A DNA stretch of 33,222 nt from an uncultured Clostridia bacterium (GCA_944387915.1 CALXGT010000057.1:73990-107211); one strand, 5' to 3'; shown: positions 21,485-30,179, numbered from the stretch's first letter. The notes: a model not told the origin generated them from the sequence alone. Program-made: numbers and translations.

Positions 21485-22087
21485 TTAGTTTTTATAAACC
21501 ACTTTCTCAATGATGGAAAACCGTTTGTAGCCAAAAATATAACCCACCGTGGTAAAAGGAAGATAGATCAATGGCAAAAGGATAACGCCAATAAACTGTC
21601 CCCAGCTCATTCCTGCCGTCGCCGCCTGGTACACCGTTGTCTCCGTCTTCAGCACCTCAGCATGGGGAATGGCGCCGTAAGGATGGATCAAATTGATGAT
21701 TCCCAAAAGAGGAGAGTTCAAAAGACGGTAAAACGGAAGAAAATCGATCGGCAAGATCCCCGCGATGGAAAGGGCGAGAGGAATCGCCAGCACCGAAACA
21801 AACAAAACTAAGTATAACCCCGCAAACAGCCCTTTCAGCATAAAAGGCTCCATCCTTCCAAATTGAACGGCGTTGGCATCGTGGTCTCCCACCGACCATG
21901 CGTGGAGATACATCATCCCTCCCGAGATTCCTACCGTCAACACGGACATCCAGATATAACCGCTGATTCCGTATTCCGGAAGGAAGCTCATCGAAAAGCA
22001 GACAAACATACAGATCACGGTCGCGAAAACCAGACGTTTTAAAAGCTGTAATCCAAATTGAAACGGAGAAACATTTTTTTCTTCCAT
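21485..22087 (-). CDS. Multi-pass membrane protein, possibly YIP1-like
   Basis: 200 residues with four or five hydrophobic helices: about 17-36, 42-62, 87-112, an uncertain segment at 116-135, and 160-185. The last eight residues before the stop are basic. The general layout resembles YIP1/DUF-type membrane proteins of Bacillota, but no diagnostic motif is visible and I cannot name the family. It starts with AAAAGGAGGCAACT directly upstream, 12 bases after the U32 gene, so it is the last gene of the long operon that begins at 26974, and a strong terminator follows. Function unknown. Confidence 0.65.
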   Translation of the reverse strand: MEEKNVSPFQFGLQLLKRLVFATVICMFVCFSMSFLPEYGISGYIWMSVLTVGISGGMMYLHAWSVGDHDANAVQFGRMEPFMLKGLFAGLYLVLFVSVLAIPLALSIAGILPIDFLPFYRLLNSPLLGIINLIHPYGAIPHAEVLKTETTVYQAATAGMSWGQFIGVILLPLIYLPFTTVGYIFGYKRFSIIEKVVYKN

Positions 22088-22099
22088 AGTTGCCTCCTT

Positions 22100-23308
22100 T
22101 TAACCGATCTCTTTGCGAAGAATACTGCCCGGCGCCACCGGACGGGAAAACGGGATTTTTACTGTCATATGAGGATGAGGTGCAGAAAGGATGGGCGTCC
22201 CTTCCCCATCCAATAAAGAGGATATCAAAAAGGAAACCGGTTTTTGTCCCGGCTCCAAAAGCTGTGCCTCTTCGCCCTGGGAAAACTTGTTTTTCTGGGT
22301 CACCGTAAGATACTCGCCGTCGAATCCTTCTACGATCCCAATCACATCACAGTTTCGGATATATCCCCCGTTTTCATAGCGCTGAGTGGGAGTATCGAAA
22401 TAAAAGCCGGTAGAATAGTCCCGATGACTCACTTTCCGGACCTCATCCAAAAGCCACGAAGGCAAAGAAAAATGCGCGGGATCTTCCTTTAACGCGTCCA
22501 AGGCGATCCGGTAAGCGTTGGTCACCACCGAAACGTAAAAAGAAGACTTCGCCCGCCCTTCGATCTTAAACGAGGTGATTCCGGCCTGCATCAACTGATC
22601 CAGGTATTCGATCATACAAAGATCCTTCGCGTTTAAAATATAGCTTCCGTTTTCATCCTCAAACACCGGATAAAAATCACCGGGCCGTTTTTCTTCCATC
22701 AAATGATACGCCCACCGACACGGCTGGGCGCACTCACCCCGGTTGGCGTCCCGATTCACCATATAATTGGAAATAAGGCACCTTCCGGACACCGACATAC
22801 ACATAGCGCCATGGACGAAAGTCTCAATTTCCAATTCCGGCGGCGTATGTTCCCGAATAAACCGGATCTCCTCTAACGAGAGCTCTCTCGCCAAAACCAC
22901 CCGTTTCGCGCCCATATGATACGCTTCGGTAGCCGAAAGGAAATTCACAATGCCCGCCTGGGTGGAGAGATGAATCTCGGCGTCGGGGATATGCTTCTTG
23001 ATGAGGAACAAAACGCCAAGATCGGTAACGATATAGGCGTCCACCCCAAGCCGAAAGGTATCTTTCAAAAACTCCGGCATCCGCAAAATCTCGTCGTTTC
23101 GCGGGAGGGTGTTGCAGGTCAGATAGACCTTCACTCCCCGCTGATGGGCGTATTCGATTCCTTCCTTCAATGTGGGCAGGTCAAAGGTGGCGGACGCCGC
23201 CCGCATACCGAATTCGGTACTTCCTAAATATACGGCGTCGGCGCCAAAGCAAACCGCCGCCTTGAGCCGTTCCAGATCCCCCGCCGGGGACAGTAATTCA
23301 GGGAACAT
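22100..23308 (-). CDS. U32 peptidase-family protein, TrhP-like tRNA hydroxylation factor
   Basis: 402 residues. The N-terminal domain PELLSPAGDLERLKAAVCFGADAVYLG is the standard U32 opening, and the U32 signature ETFVHGAMCMSVSGRCLISNYM followed by RDANRGECAQPCRW (four Cys able to bind an iron-sulfur cluster) is complete. Despite the name, the characterised bacterial relatives (TrhP, RlhA) hydroxylate tRNA U34 or 23S rRNA using prephenate-derived chemistry. B. subtilis has two such genes (yrrN, yrrO) downstream of mltG, and here the gene also follows mltG by 11 bases, which supports TrhP. The small methyltransferase trmR that sits between them in Bacillus is missing. GGAGG is 6 bases before the ATG. 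Confidence 0.88.
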   Translation of the reverse strand: MFPELLSPAGDLERLKAAVCFGADAVYLGSTEFGMRAASATFDLPTLKEGIEYAHQRGVKVYLTCNTLPRNDEILRMPEFLKDTFRLGVDAYIVTDLGVLFLIKKHIPDAEIHLSTQAGIVNFLSATEAYHMGAKRVVLARELSLEEIRFIREHTPPELEIETFVHGAMCMSVSGRCLISNYMVNRDANRGECAQPCRWAYHLMEEKRPGDFYPVFEDENGSYILNAKDLCMIEYLDQLMQAGITSFKIEGRAKSSFYVSVVTNAYRIALDALKEDPAHFSLPSWLLDEVRKVSHRDYSTGFYFDTPTQRYENGGYIRNCDVIGIVEGFDGEYLTVTQKNKFSQGEEAQLLEPGQKPVSFLISSLLDGEGTPILSAPHPHMTVKIPFSRPVAPGSILRKEIG

Positions 23309-23319
23309 AAACGCCTCCG

Positions 23320-24552
23320 TTACTCAAATGCGCTTTGGCGCAATCCTGCTTTGTACACATTCTGATTGTGCTCTTCCAAGGTGGACGCGTAATAAAACTC
23401 CTGGGTCTCTAAATTGGTACAGAAATAGTAATAGTCCGTATCCGCCGGATTGAGCGCCGCATTGATCGCGTCCACACCCGGATTGTTAATGGGTCCCGGA
23501 GGCAATCCTTCCGCCTGGTAAGTGTCATAAGCATCAGCGATGATATCCGCGTCGGTCCGGTTGGACTCCAAAATCTGTTCATTCGCGTAATCCCGGGTAG
23601 GATCCGCTTGAAGCCGCGGGAAATTGAGCTTATCGTTGAGGCGGTTATGATACACCGACGAAACCTTGAGCATCTCCTCTACGTTAGGCGCTTCCGCCTG
23701 GATAATAGACGCTAAGGTAATTACCTCGTGAAGAGTGTACCCGCTCTGATTGATGGCGGATACCGTTTCCGGGGTCAACACTTTATCCTCAAAGGTCTGC
23801 AAAAACCGTTTAATGACGTTTAAGGCGCTGTCTCCTTTATAAAATTCATAGGTGTCGGGGAAAATGTATCCTTCCAGCCGATAAAAAATCTCATCATCGT
23901 TTGGAATGCTGTCTTCAAAGGAGAAACCGTAGCTGGTGCCGTTGATCGCTTTCAAAAACTCCGACTCCTCGCAAACTCCGTTTCCCTCGAGTAACGCGGC
24001 GATCTGTCCAATACAATACCCTTCCGGGATGGTAACGGTAACCGTTTCCCGTACCGAATCGGAGATCTCCATCTCCTTCATCATGGTGGTATATCCCATG
24101 TTGGTATTCAGGACATGGGTCCCAAACTGGTACCTTCCATCATAGCCCTCATAATCGGAAATATATCCGAAAAGCCATCCATACCGAATCAGTCCGGCTT
24201 CCTCCAGGATTTCGCCCACTTGAGCCGAAGTGGCGTTAGCGGGAATGGTAACCGAAATCGCCGTATCCGGCTTGGAGATGGCGAGCATATCCGTGATGGC
24301 GTTGAGAGCGAAGGATGACAAAACCACACAAATAACCAAAACCGCTCCAATATAAATCAGCGCCTTCAGTTTGCCGGCATGATACACCCGTTTCCGGACA
24401 ATTTTCTTTTTGCGGCTCCCCGAAGGAGGCGTCTGCGGCTGTCTTTCCTTCCCGTTGAGGGAATCCACCGTTTCCTCTTTTTCTTCATCAAAAGCCGCCG
24501 TTTCAATATACGGTTTTTCCTCTCGACGATGATTTTTGTTGTTCTCGTCCAT
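23320..24552 (-). CDS. mltG: Endolytic murein transglycosylase MltG
   Basis: 410 residues from ATG 24552 (GGGGG seven bases upstream); the longer ORF begins inside the previous gene. A charged cytoplasmic N-terminus of about 55 residues is followed by one membrane helix (LKALIYIGAVLVICVVLSSF) and an extracytoplasmic YceG domain. The catalytic Glu lies in LASIIQAEAPNVEEM, and the family motif FPRLQADPTRDYA is present, as is the late GLPPGPINNPG. MltG cuts nascent glycan strands and sets their length. It is 13 bases downstream of the cyclo-ligase and 11 upstream of the U32 gene. Its position beside a U32 gene repeats the Bacillus yrrL-yrrNO order. Confidence 0.94.
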   Translation of the reverse strand: MDENNKNHRREEKPYIETAAFDEEKEETVDSLNGKERQPQTPPSGSRKKKIVRKRVYHAGKLKALIYIGAVLVICVVLSSFALNAITDMLAISKPDTAISVTIPANATSAQVGEILEEAGLIRYGWLFGYISDYEGYDGRYQFGTHVLNTNMGYTTMMKEMEISDSVRETVTVTIPEGYCIGQIAALLEGNGVCEESEFLKAINGTSYGFSFEDSIPNDDEIFYRLEGYIFPDTYEFYKGDSALNVIKRFLQTFEDKVLTPETVSAINQSGYTLHEVITLASIIQAEAPNVEEMLKVSSVYHNRLNDKLNFPRLQADPTRDYANEQILESNRTDADIIADAYDTYQAEGLPPGPINNPGVDAINAALNPADTDYYYFCTNLETQEFYYASTLEEHNQNVYKAGLRQSAFE

Positions 24553-24565
24553 TTCTTTTCCCCCT

Positions 24566-25156
24566 TTACTGATTGGTAAACTTTTTGATGAATTTCTCCG
24601 TAACGAGATAATCCGCCTTTTTGTCATAACGCCCATGGGGGAGCGTCTGTTTTAAGCAGGCAGTGTAACAGACCCCCGCTTTCACGCCGGGAAACGAGGA
24701 AAGGAATCGGTCGTAATACCCCTTTCCGTACCCGAGGCGGTATCCATCCATATCAAAAGCAAGGCCGGGGAGAACCAAAAGGGTGTCGACATCCCCCTTA
24801 ACCTTGCGGCTTTCCTCTCCCTTAGGCTCCAACACGCCGAACGCGCCGGGCTCCAATTCATCGAGAGAACCAATCTCGTAAAAAAACATTTCCACTTTTC
24901 CCGGGGTACACCGGGGGACCGCCACCCGTTTTCCGTCAAAAAGCGCCTTGCGAATTAACGAAAGAGTATCCACTTCAATGGCGGTGGATACGAAAGGAAA
25001 TATCCACTTTGCCTTCTCATATGCCGAAAGGGAAAGAAACTTATCGAAAATCGCCCGATCCCGTTTTTCTTTTTCCTCAGGAGAAAAATTACGCCGGAGC
25101 ATTTTCATCTCCTTACGAATTTCGTTTTTCTCCCGGCGAATATCCCTTACCGCCAT
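24566..25156 (-). CDS. 5-formyltetrahydrofolate cyclo-ligase
   Basis: 196 residues, normal length. The N-terminus KNEIRKEMKMLRRNFSPEEK carries the basic ATP-binding helix, and the C-terminal signature LPGLAFDMDGYRLGYGKGYYDRFL is complete. The enzyme (YqgN/MTHFS) converts 5-formyl-THF to 5,10-methenyl-THF with ATP, feeding folate back into one-carbon metabolism. Its start codon overlaps the DJ-1 gene by 10 bases. With the ThyX-like protein and dTMP kinase upstream it gives the operon a folate/thymidylate theme. The ribosome-binding site is modest (AAAGACGGA), consistent with coupling to the preceding gene. Confidence 0.93.
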   Translation of the reverse strand: MAVRDIRREKNEIRKEMKMLRRNFSPEEKEKRDRAIFDKFLSLSAYEKAKWIFPFVSTAIEVDTLSLIRKALFDGKRVAVPRCTPGKVEMFFYEIGSLDELEPGAFGVLEPKGEESRKVKGDVDTLLVLPGLAFDMDGYRLGYGKGYYDRFLSSFPGVKAGVCYTACLKQTLPHGRYDKKADYLVTEKFIKKFTNQ

Positions 25157-25686
25157 AAAATTCCGTCTTTCAGCAGGCTTACCCGCTCTTTCGAGGTGAG
25201 CTTTTCTCCCAGGGCGAAGGCAAACTGGGAAGCGGTTCCGGCGCCTCTGGAAGTGACAAGGTTTCGGTCCACCACCACCGGATCCGACAAAACGGTAGCT
25301 CCTTCCAACTCCCCTTCAAAGCCGGTAAAGCAGGTTGCTTTTCTTCCCTTCAGCAGGCCCATATGACCCAAAATCGAAGGAGCGGCGCAGATCGCCCCCA
25401 CCAACAGTTCTTTTTGGAACCCGTACCGGATCGCCTTCAAAACCGTCTCGTCTTTTTCTAAATTCAGCGTCCCCGGCATTCCTCCGGGCAAAACGATCCC
25501 GGAAAGATCCTCGAAAGAAAGCGCATCAGCGGTCATATCACACACCACCGAAATATGATGGGACCCGCGGATTACGTTTCCTCCTACGCCCACCGTTTTC
25601 ACGTCCAGCTCCAGCCGCCGTAAAAAATCCACCGGTGTGAGCGCCTCTACCTCTTCAAATCCGTTGGCTAAAAAAACCGCGATCAT
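25147..25686 (-). CDS. DJ-1/PfpI family protein
   Basis: 179 residues from the ATG at 25686, supported by GGAGG 7 bases upstream and a 4-base overlap with tmk; the extended ORF would run back into tmk. The fold signature begins IAVFLANGFEEVEAL, where the Glu is the conserved acid near residue 15, and the nucleophile elbow AICAAPSIL places the reactive Cys near residue 100. The group includes YajL, ThiJ and glyoxalase-III/deglycase-like proteins with proposed roles in carbonyl stress or redox protection. The exact activity is unknown. It is co-translated between tmk and the cyclo-ligase. Confidence 0.9.
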   Translation of the reverse strand: MIAVFLANGFEEVEALTPVDFLRRLELDVKTVGVGGNVIRGSHHISVVCDMTADALSFEDLSGIVLPGGMPGTLNLEKDETVLKAIRYGFQKELLVGAICAAPSILGHMGLLKGRKATCFTGFEGELEGATVLSDPVVVDRNLVTSRGAGTASQFAFALGEKLTSKERVSLLKDGILWR

Positions 25687-26351
25687 AACTTTTCCTCCAA
25701 AATGGCCGACAAAATCTCCGCCGTTATTTTTTCTACCGGGTAAGGATTCTCTCCGTCGTCGCAGGAGATTACCTTCCACCCTTGCTTTTTCGCCGCGTAA
25801 GCCGCCGTTTCCTTGCAGGAAAGCAGGTACGCTATATTTTTTTCGTGAATGTCCTTTTTTGTCTCATCGCCGTGATACCGGTTCAAGATCAGCTGATCCG
25901 CTACCTTTCTGGACATGTCGAGAAAAATTACGGTATCCGGAACGGGAAGGCCAAGCTTTTGATACTCAAAATCCGAAAGCCAGCAAAGATAGTCGTCCCA
26001 CTCCTCTTTTTTTAGCTTCCCCATCTGATGGATGGCATTGGATGTGGTGTAACGGGTCGCTAAAATAGTTTTTCCCGCAAGATATTCTTTTTCCCAAAAT
26101 TTTTTGAAACTGGCAAAACGGTCTACCGCGTAGAAACTCCCCGCCGCGTAAGGATTGACGCCGGAGGGATCGCTTGAAAACTCCCCGTTTAAGTACATTT
26201 TGACCAGAGCCGAGGACGGCTCGTTATAATCGGGAAAGGAAATAAGGCAAACCTGTTCTCCCTGTTTCTCTAAAGCGTCTTTTACCCGCTCGCTCTGGGT
26301 GGATTTACCGCTTCCGTCCAGCCCGTCGATGACAATGAGTTTTCCCTTCAT
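25683..26351 (-). CDS. tmk: Thymidylate (dTMP) kinase
   Basis: 222 residues. P-loop GLDGSGKSTQSERV, an FPDYNEPSS motif for the dTMP site, AVDRFASF with the DR pair, and the lid region RYHGDETKKDIHEK are recognisable. The enzyme phosphorylates dTMP to dTDP with ATP in the cytoplasm and is essential. It overlaps the gene before it by 4 bases and the one after it by 4 bases, both ATGA. GGGGAGGAGAGA precedes the ATG. The gene is placed directly after a ThyX-like protein, which would supply its substrate if active. Confidence 0.94.
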   Translation of the reverse strand: MKGKLIVIDGLDGSGKSTQSERVKDALEKQGEQVCLISFPDYNEPSSALVKMYLNGEFSSDPSGVNPYAAGSFYAVDRFASFKKFWEKEYLAGKTILATRYTTSNAIHQMGKLKKEEWDDYLCWLSDFEYQKLGLPVPDTVIFLDMSRKVADQLILNRYHGDETKKDIHEKNIAYLLSCKETAAYAAKKQGWKVISCDDGENPYPVEKITAEILSAILEEKL

Positions 26352-26974
26352 TCTCTCTCCTCCCCGGTAATCAGCGCACTACTATAAGGAAGACGCTCCA
26401 CCCATTGGCAAAAGGTTCTCCACTCCCGAAGCTTATGCTCCTTTCTGGCCCGGTACATTCCCCGAAGGTTTTCGTAATTTAAAGTACAGGTCCGAAGCTG
26501 AAGATAACTTTCCGGAAGAAGAGCGATCATCTGTTCCCAATCGTGCTTTTCTTTCGTTTTTAAATATCGGGTTCTCAAATCCTCTAAATACGAAATCAAA
26601 AAATCCAACATCCGAAGGCCGTCGTCATCCAAAAAGTCGATAGAAAAATTCTCCCGAGTCAAAGGTGAGGAGGCAAGTTTATGCATGGTACTGGTGGAGT
26701 TGGCTACCGTCCCCACTTTATAGGTATCAAACTCCTTCCACCAATACAAAGGAGCGGTAATGTCCACCGAGACAAAAATCTGTCGCAAAAATTTCCGATG
26801 GTCGCTTCCCGCCGCACAGAGCCGTTTCGCCAAATCCAGATCCTTTTCCCCGAAATGAAAAGACCCGTCCGGCTCCGTTTTGCTGTCGCTGTAATGCCAG
26901 CTGTTCAGAGGATTCCTTGCGCCGCGCATAGCGTTTTCAAAATTCATCACCGACGTTTTCTCCAACCAAATCAT
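26348..26974 (-). CDS. Divergent ThyX-like protein (flavin-dependent thymidylate synthase fold), activity uncertain
   Basis: 208 residues from ATG 26974, preferred over 26998 because GGAGG lies 7 bases upstream of it. The order of motifs resembles ThyX: SDHRKFLRQIFVSVDITAPL (ThyX has H..fRf.i), then WWKEFDTYKVGTVANSTSTM (ThyX has RHR...NE.S.RY), then LLPESYLQLRTCTLNYENLR and RARKEHKLREW (ThyX ends LP...., R..AQ.EIR). The RHR and S residues of the ThyX signature are replaced, so flavin or dUMP binding may differ. I have not seen a characterised member. It is the first gene of the operon and overlaps tmk by 4 bases. A role in dTMP supply is inferred from fold and neighbour. Confidence 0.6.
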   Translation of the reverse strand: MIWLEKTSVMNFENAMRGARNPLNSWHYSDSKTEPDGSFHFGEKDLDLAKRLCAAGSDHRKFLRQIFVSVDITAPLYWWKEFDTYKVGTVANSTSTMHKLASSPLTRENFSIDFLDDDGLRMLDFLISYLEDLRTRYLKTKEKHDWEQMIALLPESYLQLRTCTLNYENLRGMYRARKEHKLREWRTFCQWVERLPYSSALITGEERE

Positions 26975-27009
26975 CCCGAATCCTCCGAATATTTCCATGA
27001 TTAAACAAC

Positions 27010-27038
27010 ATCATACCATACTTTTATGAATATTTCAA
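27010..27038 (-). promoter_or_regulatory. Sigma-A promoter of the ThyX-like/tmk/mltG operon
   Basis: On the minus strand TTGAAA (27033-27038), 17 bp, TATGAT (27010-27015). It begins about 36 bases before ATG 26974 and lies just 3' of the AI-2E-type gene, with no terminator in between. Confidence 0.7.
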
Positions 27039-27050
27039 ATACAAAACGTA

Positions 27051-28160
27051 TCAACTCCGAAAAGGGGGATTTCGTCTTTGCATCCAATTTTTCAAAAGGA
27101 CATAGAAAACGCCGCAAAGGGGAACACTGAGTAAAATCCCAAGTAGCCCCGAAAGTTTTCCGCCGACAATGACCGCTCCCAAAACGGCAACCCCCGGAAG
27201 GCCCACTTTCTTTCCTACCACCTTCGGATAAATTAAAGAGCCTTCTACCTGCTGAAGCAGGAAGATAAATACCAAAAACACCACCGCTCTTACCGGATCC
27301 AAGGTCAAAATGAGCAAAAAGCCAAAGGCGACGCCGATAAACGCCCCAACTAACGGAATAAAAGAGGTAATTCCTATTACGACGGCGCAGGCAGCGGCGT
27401 AAGGGATTCCAAGCGCCGTCATTCCGAGAAACGCAAGTCCCCCGAGAATCAGCGCTTCCGCGGCCTGGCCGGTAAAAAAGCCGTAGAAGACCTCATTTAG
27501 AAGAGAAAAAAACCGAAACAGTTTCTTGGCGCGGGAAGCGGAAAGGAAGGAAAGAAAAAGCCGACGCAAAAAAGAGAAGATCCTCTCCTTTTCCAACAGA
27601 AAATAAATTGCCAAAACAAAGCCGAACAAAAAATCCGAAGTAGCGCCGGTAATTTCCCCGGCGACCGAGGTCACCTCGTCGGAAACCGCCGTTTCCCGAA
27701 AAAAGGAAAACAAACCGTCGCCAAACCAGTTCTCGTTCATGACAATCCGCCGAAACTGAGATAAATCTACGTCATATCGGGAGAAAAAAGTAATCAAAAA
27801 ATCTTTTGCTTTCTCAAAATAAAAGGGCAGCTTGGTGGTCAACGTGAAAAACGCGTCTTTCAGCTGAGGAAAAATAAAAAGAATTGCCGCTATCGGGATT
27901 CCCAAAATAAACAATACCGAAACAACGAGACAAAAAGGGCGAAAAAAAGGACCGATGCGCTCCTTTTTCTGAAGGAAAGATAGCTTTTTTTCCAAAAAAG
28001 CCATGGGAATATAAAAAAGGTAGGCAAGACCCAGTCCGTACAAAAACGGGGAAAGGAGGGAAAGCAACAAAGTTACGCCCTGTTTTACCAATTCCAGCCG
28101 AAAGATCAAAAACAAAAAGCAACCCCAAAGGAGGGCTGCAATCACTCGTTCTCTTTTCAT
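27051..28160 (-). CDS. AI-2E family transporter / permease (UPF0118)
   Basis: 369 residues from the ATG at 28160 (AGGGGG upstream); the longer ORF adds a low-complexity basic lead that covers the ribosome-binding site. Hydrophobic helices occur in pairs at the N-terminus (about residues 5-45), near 65-85, and in four or more segments in the C-terminal half, with the family motifs TGQAAEALILGGLAFLG, GITSFIPLVGAFIG and GSLIYPKVVG. The family includes TqsA/YdiK and Na+/H+ antiporter-like members with various substrates; the substrate here is unknown. The start region runs divergently from the PTS operon. It ends 13 bases before the -35 box of the next operon. Confidence 0.88.
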   Translation of the reverse strand: MKRERVIAALLWGCFLFLIFRLELVKQGVTLLLSLLSPFLYGLGLAYLFYIPMAFLEKKLSFLQKKERIGPFFRPFCLVVSVLFILGIPIAAILFIFPQLKDAFFTLTTKLPFYFEKAKDFLITFFSRYDVDLSQFRRIVMNENWFGDGLFSFFRETAVSDEVTSVAGEITGATSDFLFGFVLAIYFLLEKERIFSFLRRLFLSFLSASRAKKLFRFFSLLNEVFYGFFTGQAAEALILGGLAFLGMTALGIPYAAACAVVIGITSFIPLVGAFIGVAFGFLLILTLDPVRAVVFLVFIFLLQQVEGSLIYPKVVGKKVGLPGVAVLGAVIVGGKLSGLLGILLSVPLCGVFYVLLKNWMQRRNPPFRS

Positions 28161-28303
28161 CCTTTCCCCCTCTTTTTCTTTTCCTTTAGTCTTTCCCTTT
28201 TTTCTCTCTTTCATCATAAAGGAAAAGAAAAGTCGGCGTTTTGGGTATTTTCCATCATTTTTGAATCAAAATAACAACAGAACCAAAAGGAAAGGAAGAT
28301 ATT

Positions 28304-28561
28304 ATGCTTACATTTTCTCATACAGTACAGGCAGAGCATGGCCTTCACGCCCGTCCTGCCGGAAAGTTGATTCACTTAATTAAGCCCCTTGACGCCTCGG
28401 TCAAGGTCAAAAATCAAGACAAGGAAGCCGACGCTATGAAATTGATTGGCTTAATGGGCTTAGGAATTAAAAAAGGAGACGATGTAACCTTTATCATAGA
28501 CGGCGTCCAGGAACAAGATGCGCTCAAAGCGGTAAAAGAATTTTGCGAAAGGGAACTGTAG
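28304..28561 (+). CDS. ptsH: HPr phosphocarrier protein with Ser46 replaced by Lys
   Basis: 85 residues. The active-site loop HGLHARPAG puts His15 in the standard position, so phosphate transfer from Enzyme I is expected. In gapless alignment with B. subtilis HPr the regulatory Ser46 is Lys, within the sequence DAMKLIGLMGLGI (usual NLKSIMGVMSLGI). Ser52 also becomes Gly. HPr kinase could then not create P-Ser-HPr, so HPr-dependent carbon catabolite repression should be absent from this copy. It starts after AAGGAAAGGAAGA and is followed by ptsI with one base between stop and start. Another HPr with Ser46 could exist elsewhere in the genome. Confidence 0.95.
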   Translation: MLTFSHTVQAEHGLHARPAGKLIHLIKPLDASVKVKNQDKEADAMKLIGLMGLGIKKGDDVTFIIDGVQEQDALKAVKEFCEREL

Positions 28562-28562
28562 T

Positions 28563-30179
28563 ATGGAGATCATCAAAGGAGTGGGAATCGGAGACGGCTT
28601 GGCAAAGGGAAAACTAATCCCACTCAAAAAAGGAACCGGCGGATCCCACCGCCTATCTCTTCCGGACGCATTGGAAAAAGCAAAAGCCCTTTTGGACGAA
28701 CTGTACCAAAACGCGAAAAAAACAGTAGGCGAAGAAAAGGCCGAAATTTTTTCCATCCGCAAGATGCTTTTGGAAGACGAAGATTACCTCAACCGGTTGG
28801 ATGAAAATGTAAAAAAAGGTCTCTCCCCCCTTATGGCGGTGGAAGAGGCCGGAGACCACTTTTTTCGTTTTTTCTCTTCCTTAGAAGACGAATATCTTTC
28901 CGCCCGCGCTTTCGATATCTCCGAGCTGACGACGCTGTTGACGGGAATTCTCAAGGGGGAAGGATTTTCCTTTCTCACCCCTACCGAGGACTCCATTCTG
29001 GTGATGGAAGAATTGACGGCGGAACAAGTTTTTTTGCTCCAGGATCCGAAAATCACCGGCGTCATCTCGGAAAAGGGAAATCCCAACGCCCATGCGTCCA
29101 TTCTGGCTGCGGCGCGCTCTCTCCCCCTTTTGTTACTGCCGGAAGCGCTTTCTTTAAACGGATTATTTGGAGACGCCATTTTGGATTGTGAAAAGGGTTC
29201 CCTTTTCCTCTCCCCCGACGAGGAGACCCTTCGAGCCTACGAAGAGAAAAAGGCAAAGAGAAAAATAAGAAAAGCTGTCCTTCAAAAGCTCAAAGGACAA
29301 GCGGACAAAACCAAAGACGGAGTCGAAATCAAAGTCTATGCCAATGTGAATCACCCCGAAGAAATTGACGCTGTAATGGAAAACGACGCCAAAGGCGTAG
29401 GGCTTTTTCGAAGCGAATTCCTTCTTCAAAACGGAGTTCTTCCCAAAGAGGAGGAACAGTTTCTCATCTATCGGTCCATGTTGGAAAAAATGAAAGACCG
29501 ACTTTTAATTGTTCGGACCATGGATTTCGGGGCGGATAAATGCGCTCCTTTTCCCTTTCCTACCGAGGAAAGAAACCCGGCTTTGGGTCTTCGAGGTATT
29601 CGCTACAGCTTTACCTTCCCGGAAATTTTAACAACACAGCTTCGGGCCCTTTGCCGCGCATCGGTTTACGGAAACTTGGGGATCATGTTTCCCATGGTCT
29701 CCTCAAAGGGGGAGTTAACCGAAGCGAAAGCGCGTCTCCAAGATGTCCAAAAGACGCTCCGAAAAGAAAATATCCCGGTCAAAGAACATATCCTTACCGG
29801 GGTTATGATTGAAACGCCCGCCGCCGCGCTCATCAGCGATGTTTTAGCTCGGGACGCCGATTTTTTCAGCATTGGAACCAACGATTTAACCCAATACGCA
29901 CTGGCTGCGGATCGGGAAAATCCAAGTCTCGCCCCTTTTATTACTGCGGATCATCCCGCGATTATGCGGTTGATCGCCCTCACGGCGGAAAACGCGAGAA
30001 AAGCGGGGATCTGGGCGGGAATTTGCGGAGAACTCGCCAAAGATCTTACTTTGACGGAGTCCTTAATCCAAATGGGGATCCGGGAATTTTCCCTTCCCCC
30101 TTCTATGATTTTACCCATGCGGGAACGGATTCAAAACACCATCTCCGTTCCGGGAAAGGAGTCATATGTCTCTCTTTAA
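28563..30179 (+). CDS. ptsI: PTS Enzyme I (phosphoenolpyruvate--protein phosphotransferase)
   Basis: 538 residues, a little shorter than the usual 570. The N-terminal domain carries the phospho-histidine loop as GNPNAHASILAAARS, where most Enzyme I have GGrTSHsAImAR; the His remains. The PEP-binding C-terminal barrel is well kept: GVGLFRSEFLL, ALGLRGIRY, MFPMVSS, GVMIETPAAAL, FFSIGTNDLTQYALAADREN and GICGELAKD with the catalytic Cys. It takes phosphate from PEP and passes it to HPr. The gene starts one base after ptsH and overlaps the IIA gene by 14 bases. The NAH variant of the active loop is unusual. Confidence 0.94.
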   Translation: MEIIKGVGIGDGLAKGKLIPLKKGTGGSHRLSLPDALEKAKALLDELYQNAKKTVGEEKAEIFSIRKMLLEDEDYLNRLDENVKKGLSPLMAVEEAGDHFFRFFSSLEDEYLSARAFDISELTTLLTGILKGEGFSFLTPTEDSILVMEELTAEQVFLLQDPKITGVISEKGNPNAHASILAAARSLPLLLLPEALSLNGLFGDAILDCEKGSLFLSPDEETLRAYEEKKAKRKIRKAVLQKLKGQADKTKDGVEIKVYANVNHPEEIDAVMENDAKGVGLFRSEFLLQNGVLPKEEEQFLIYRSMLEKMKDRLLIVRTMDFGADKCAPFPFPTEERNPALGLRGIRYSFTFPEILTTQLRALCRASVYGNLGIMFPMVSSKGELTEAKARLQDVQKTLRKENIPVKEHILTGVMIETPAAALISDVLARDADFFSIGTNDLTQYALAADRENPSLAPFITADHPAIMRLIALTAENARKAGIWAGICGELAKDLTLTESLIQMGIREFSLPPSMILPMRERIQNTISVPGKESYVSL

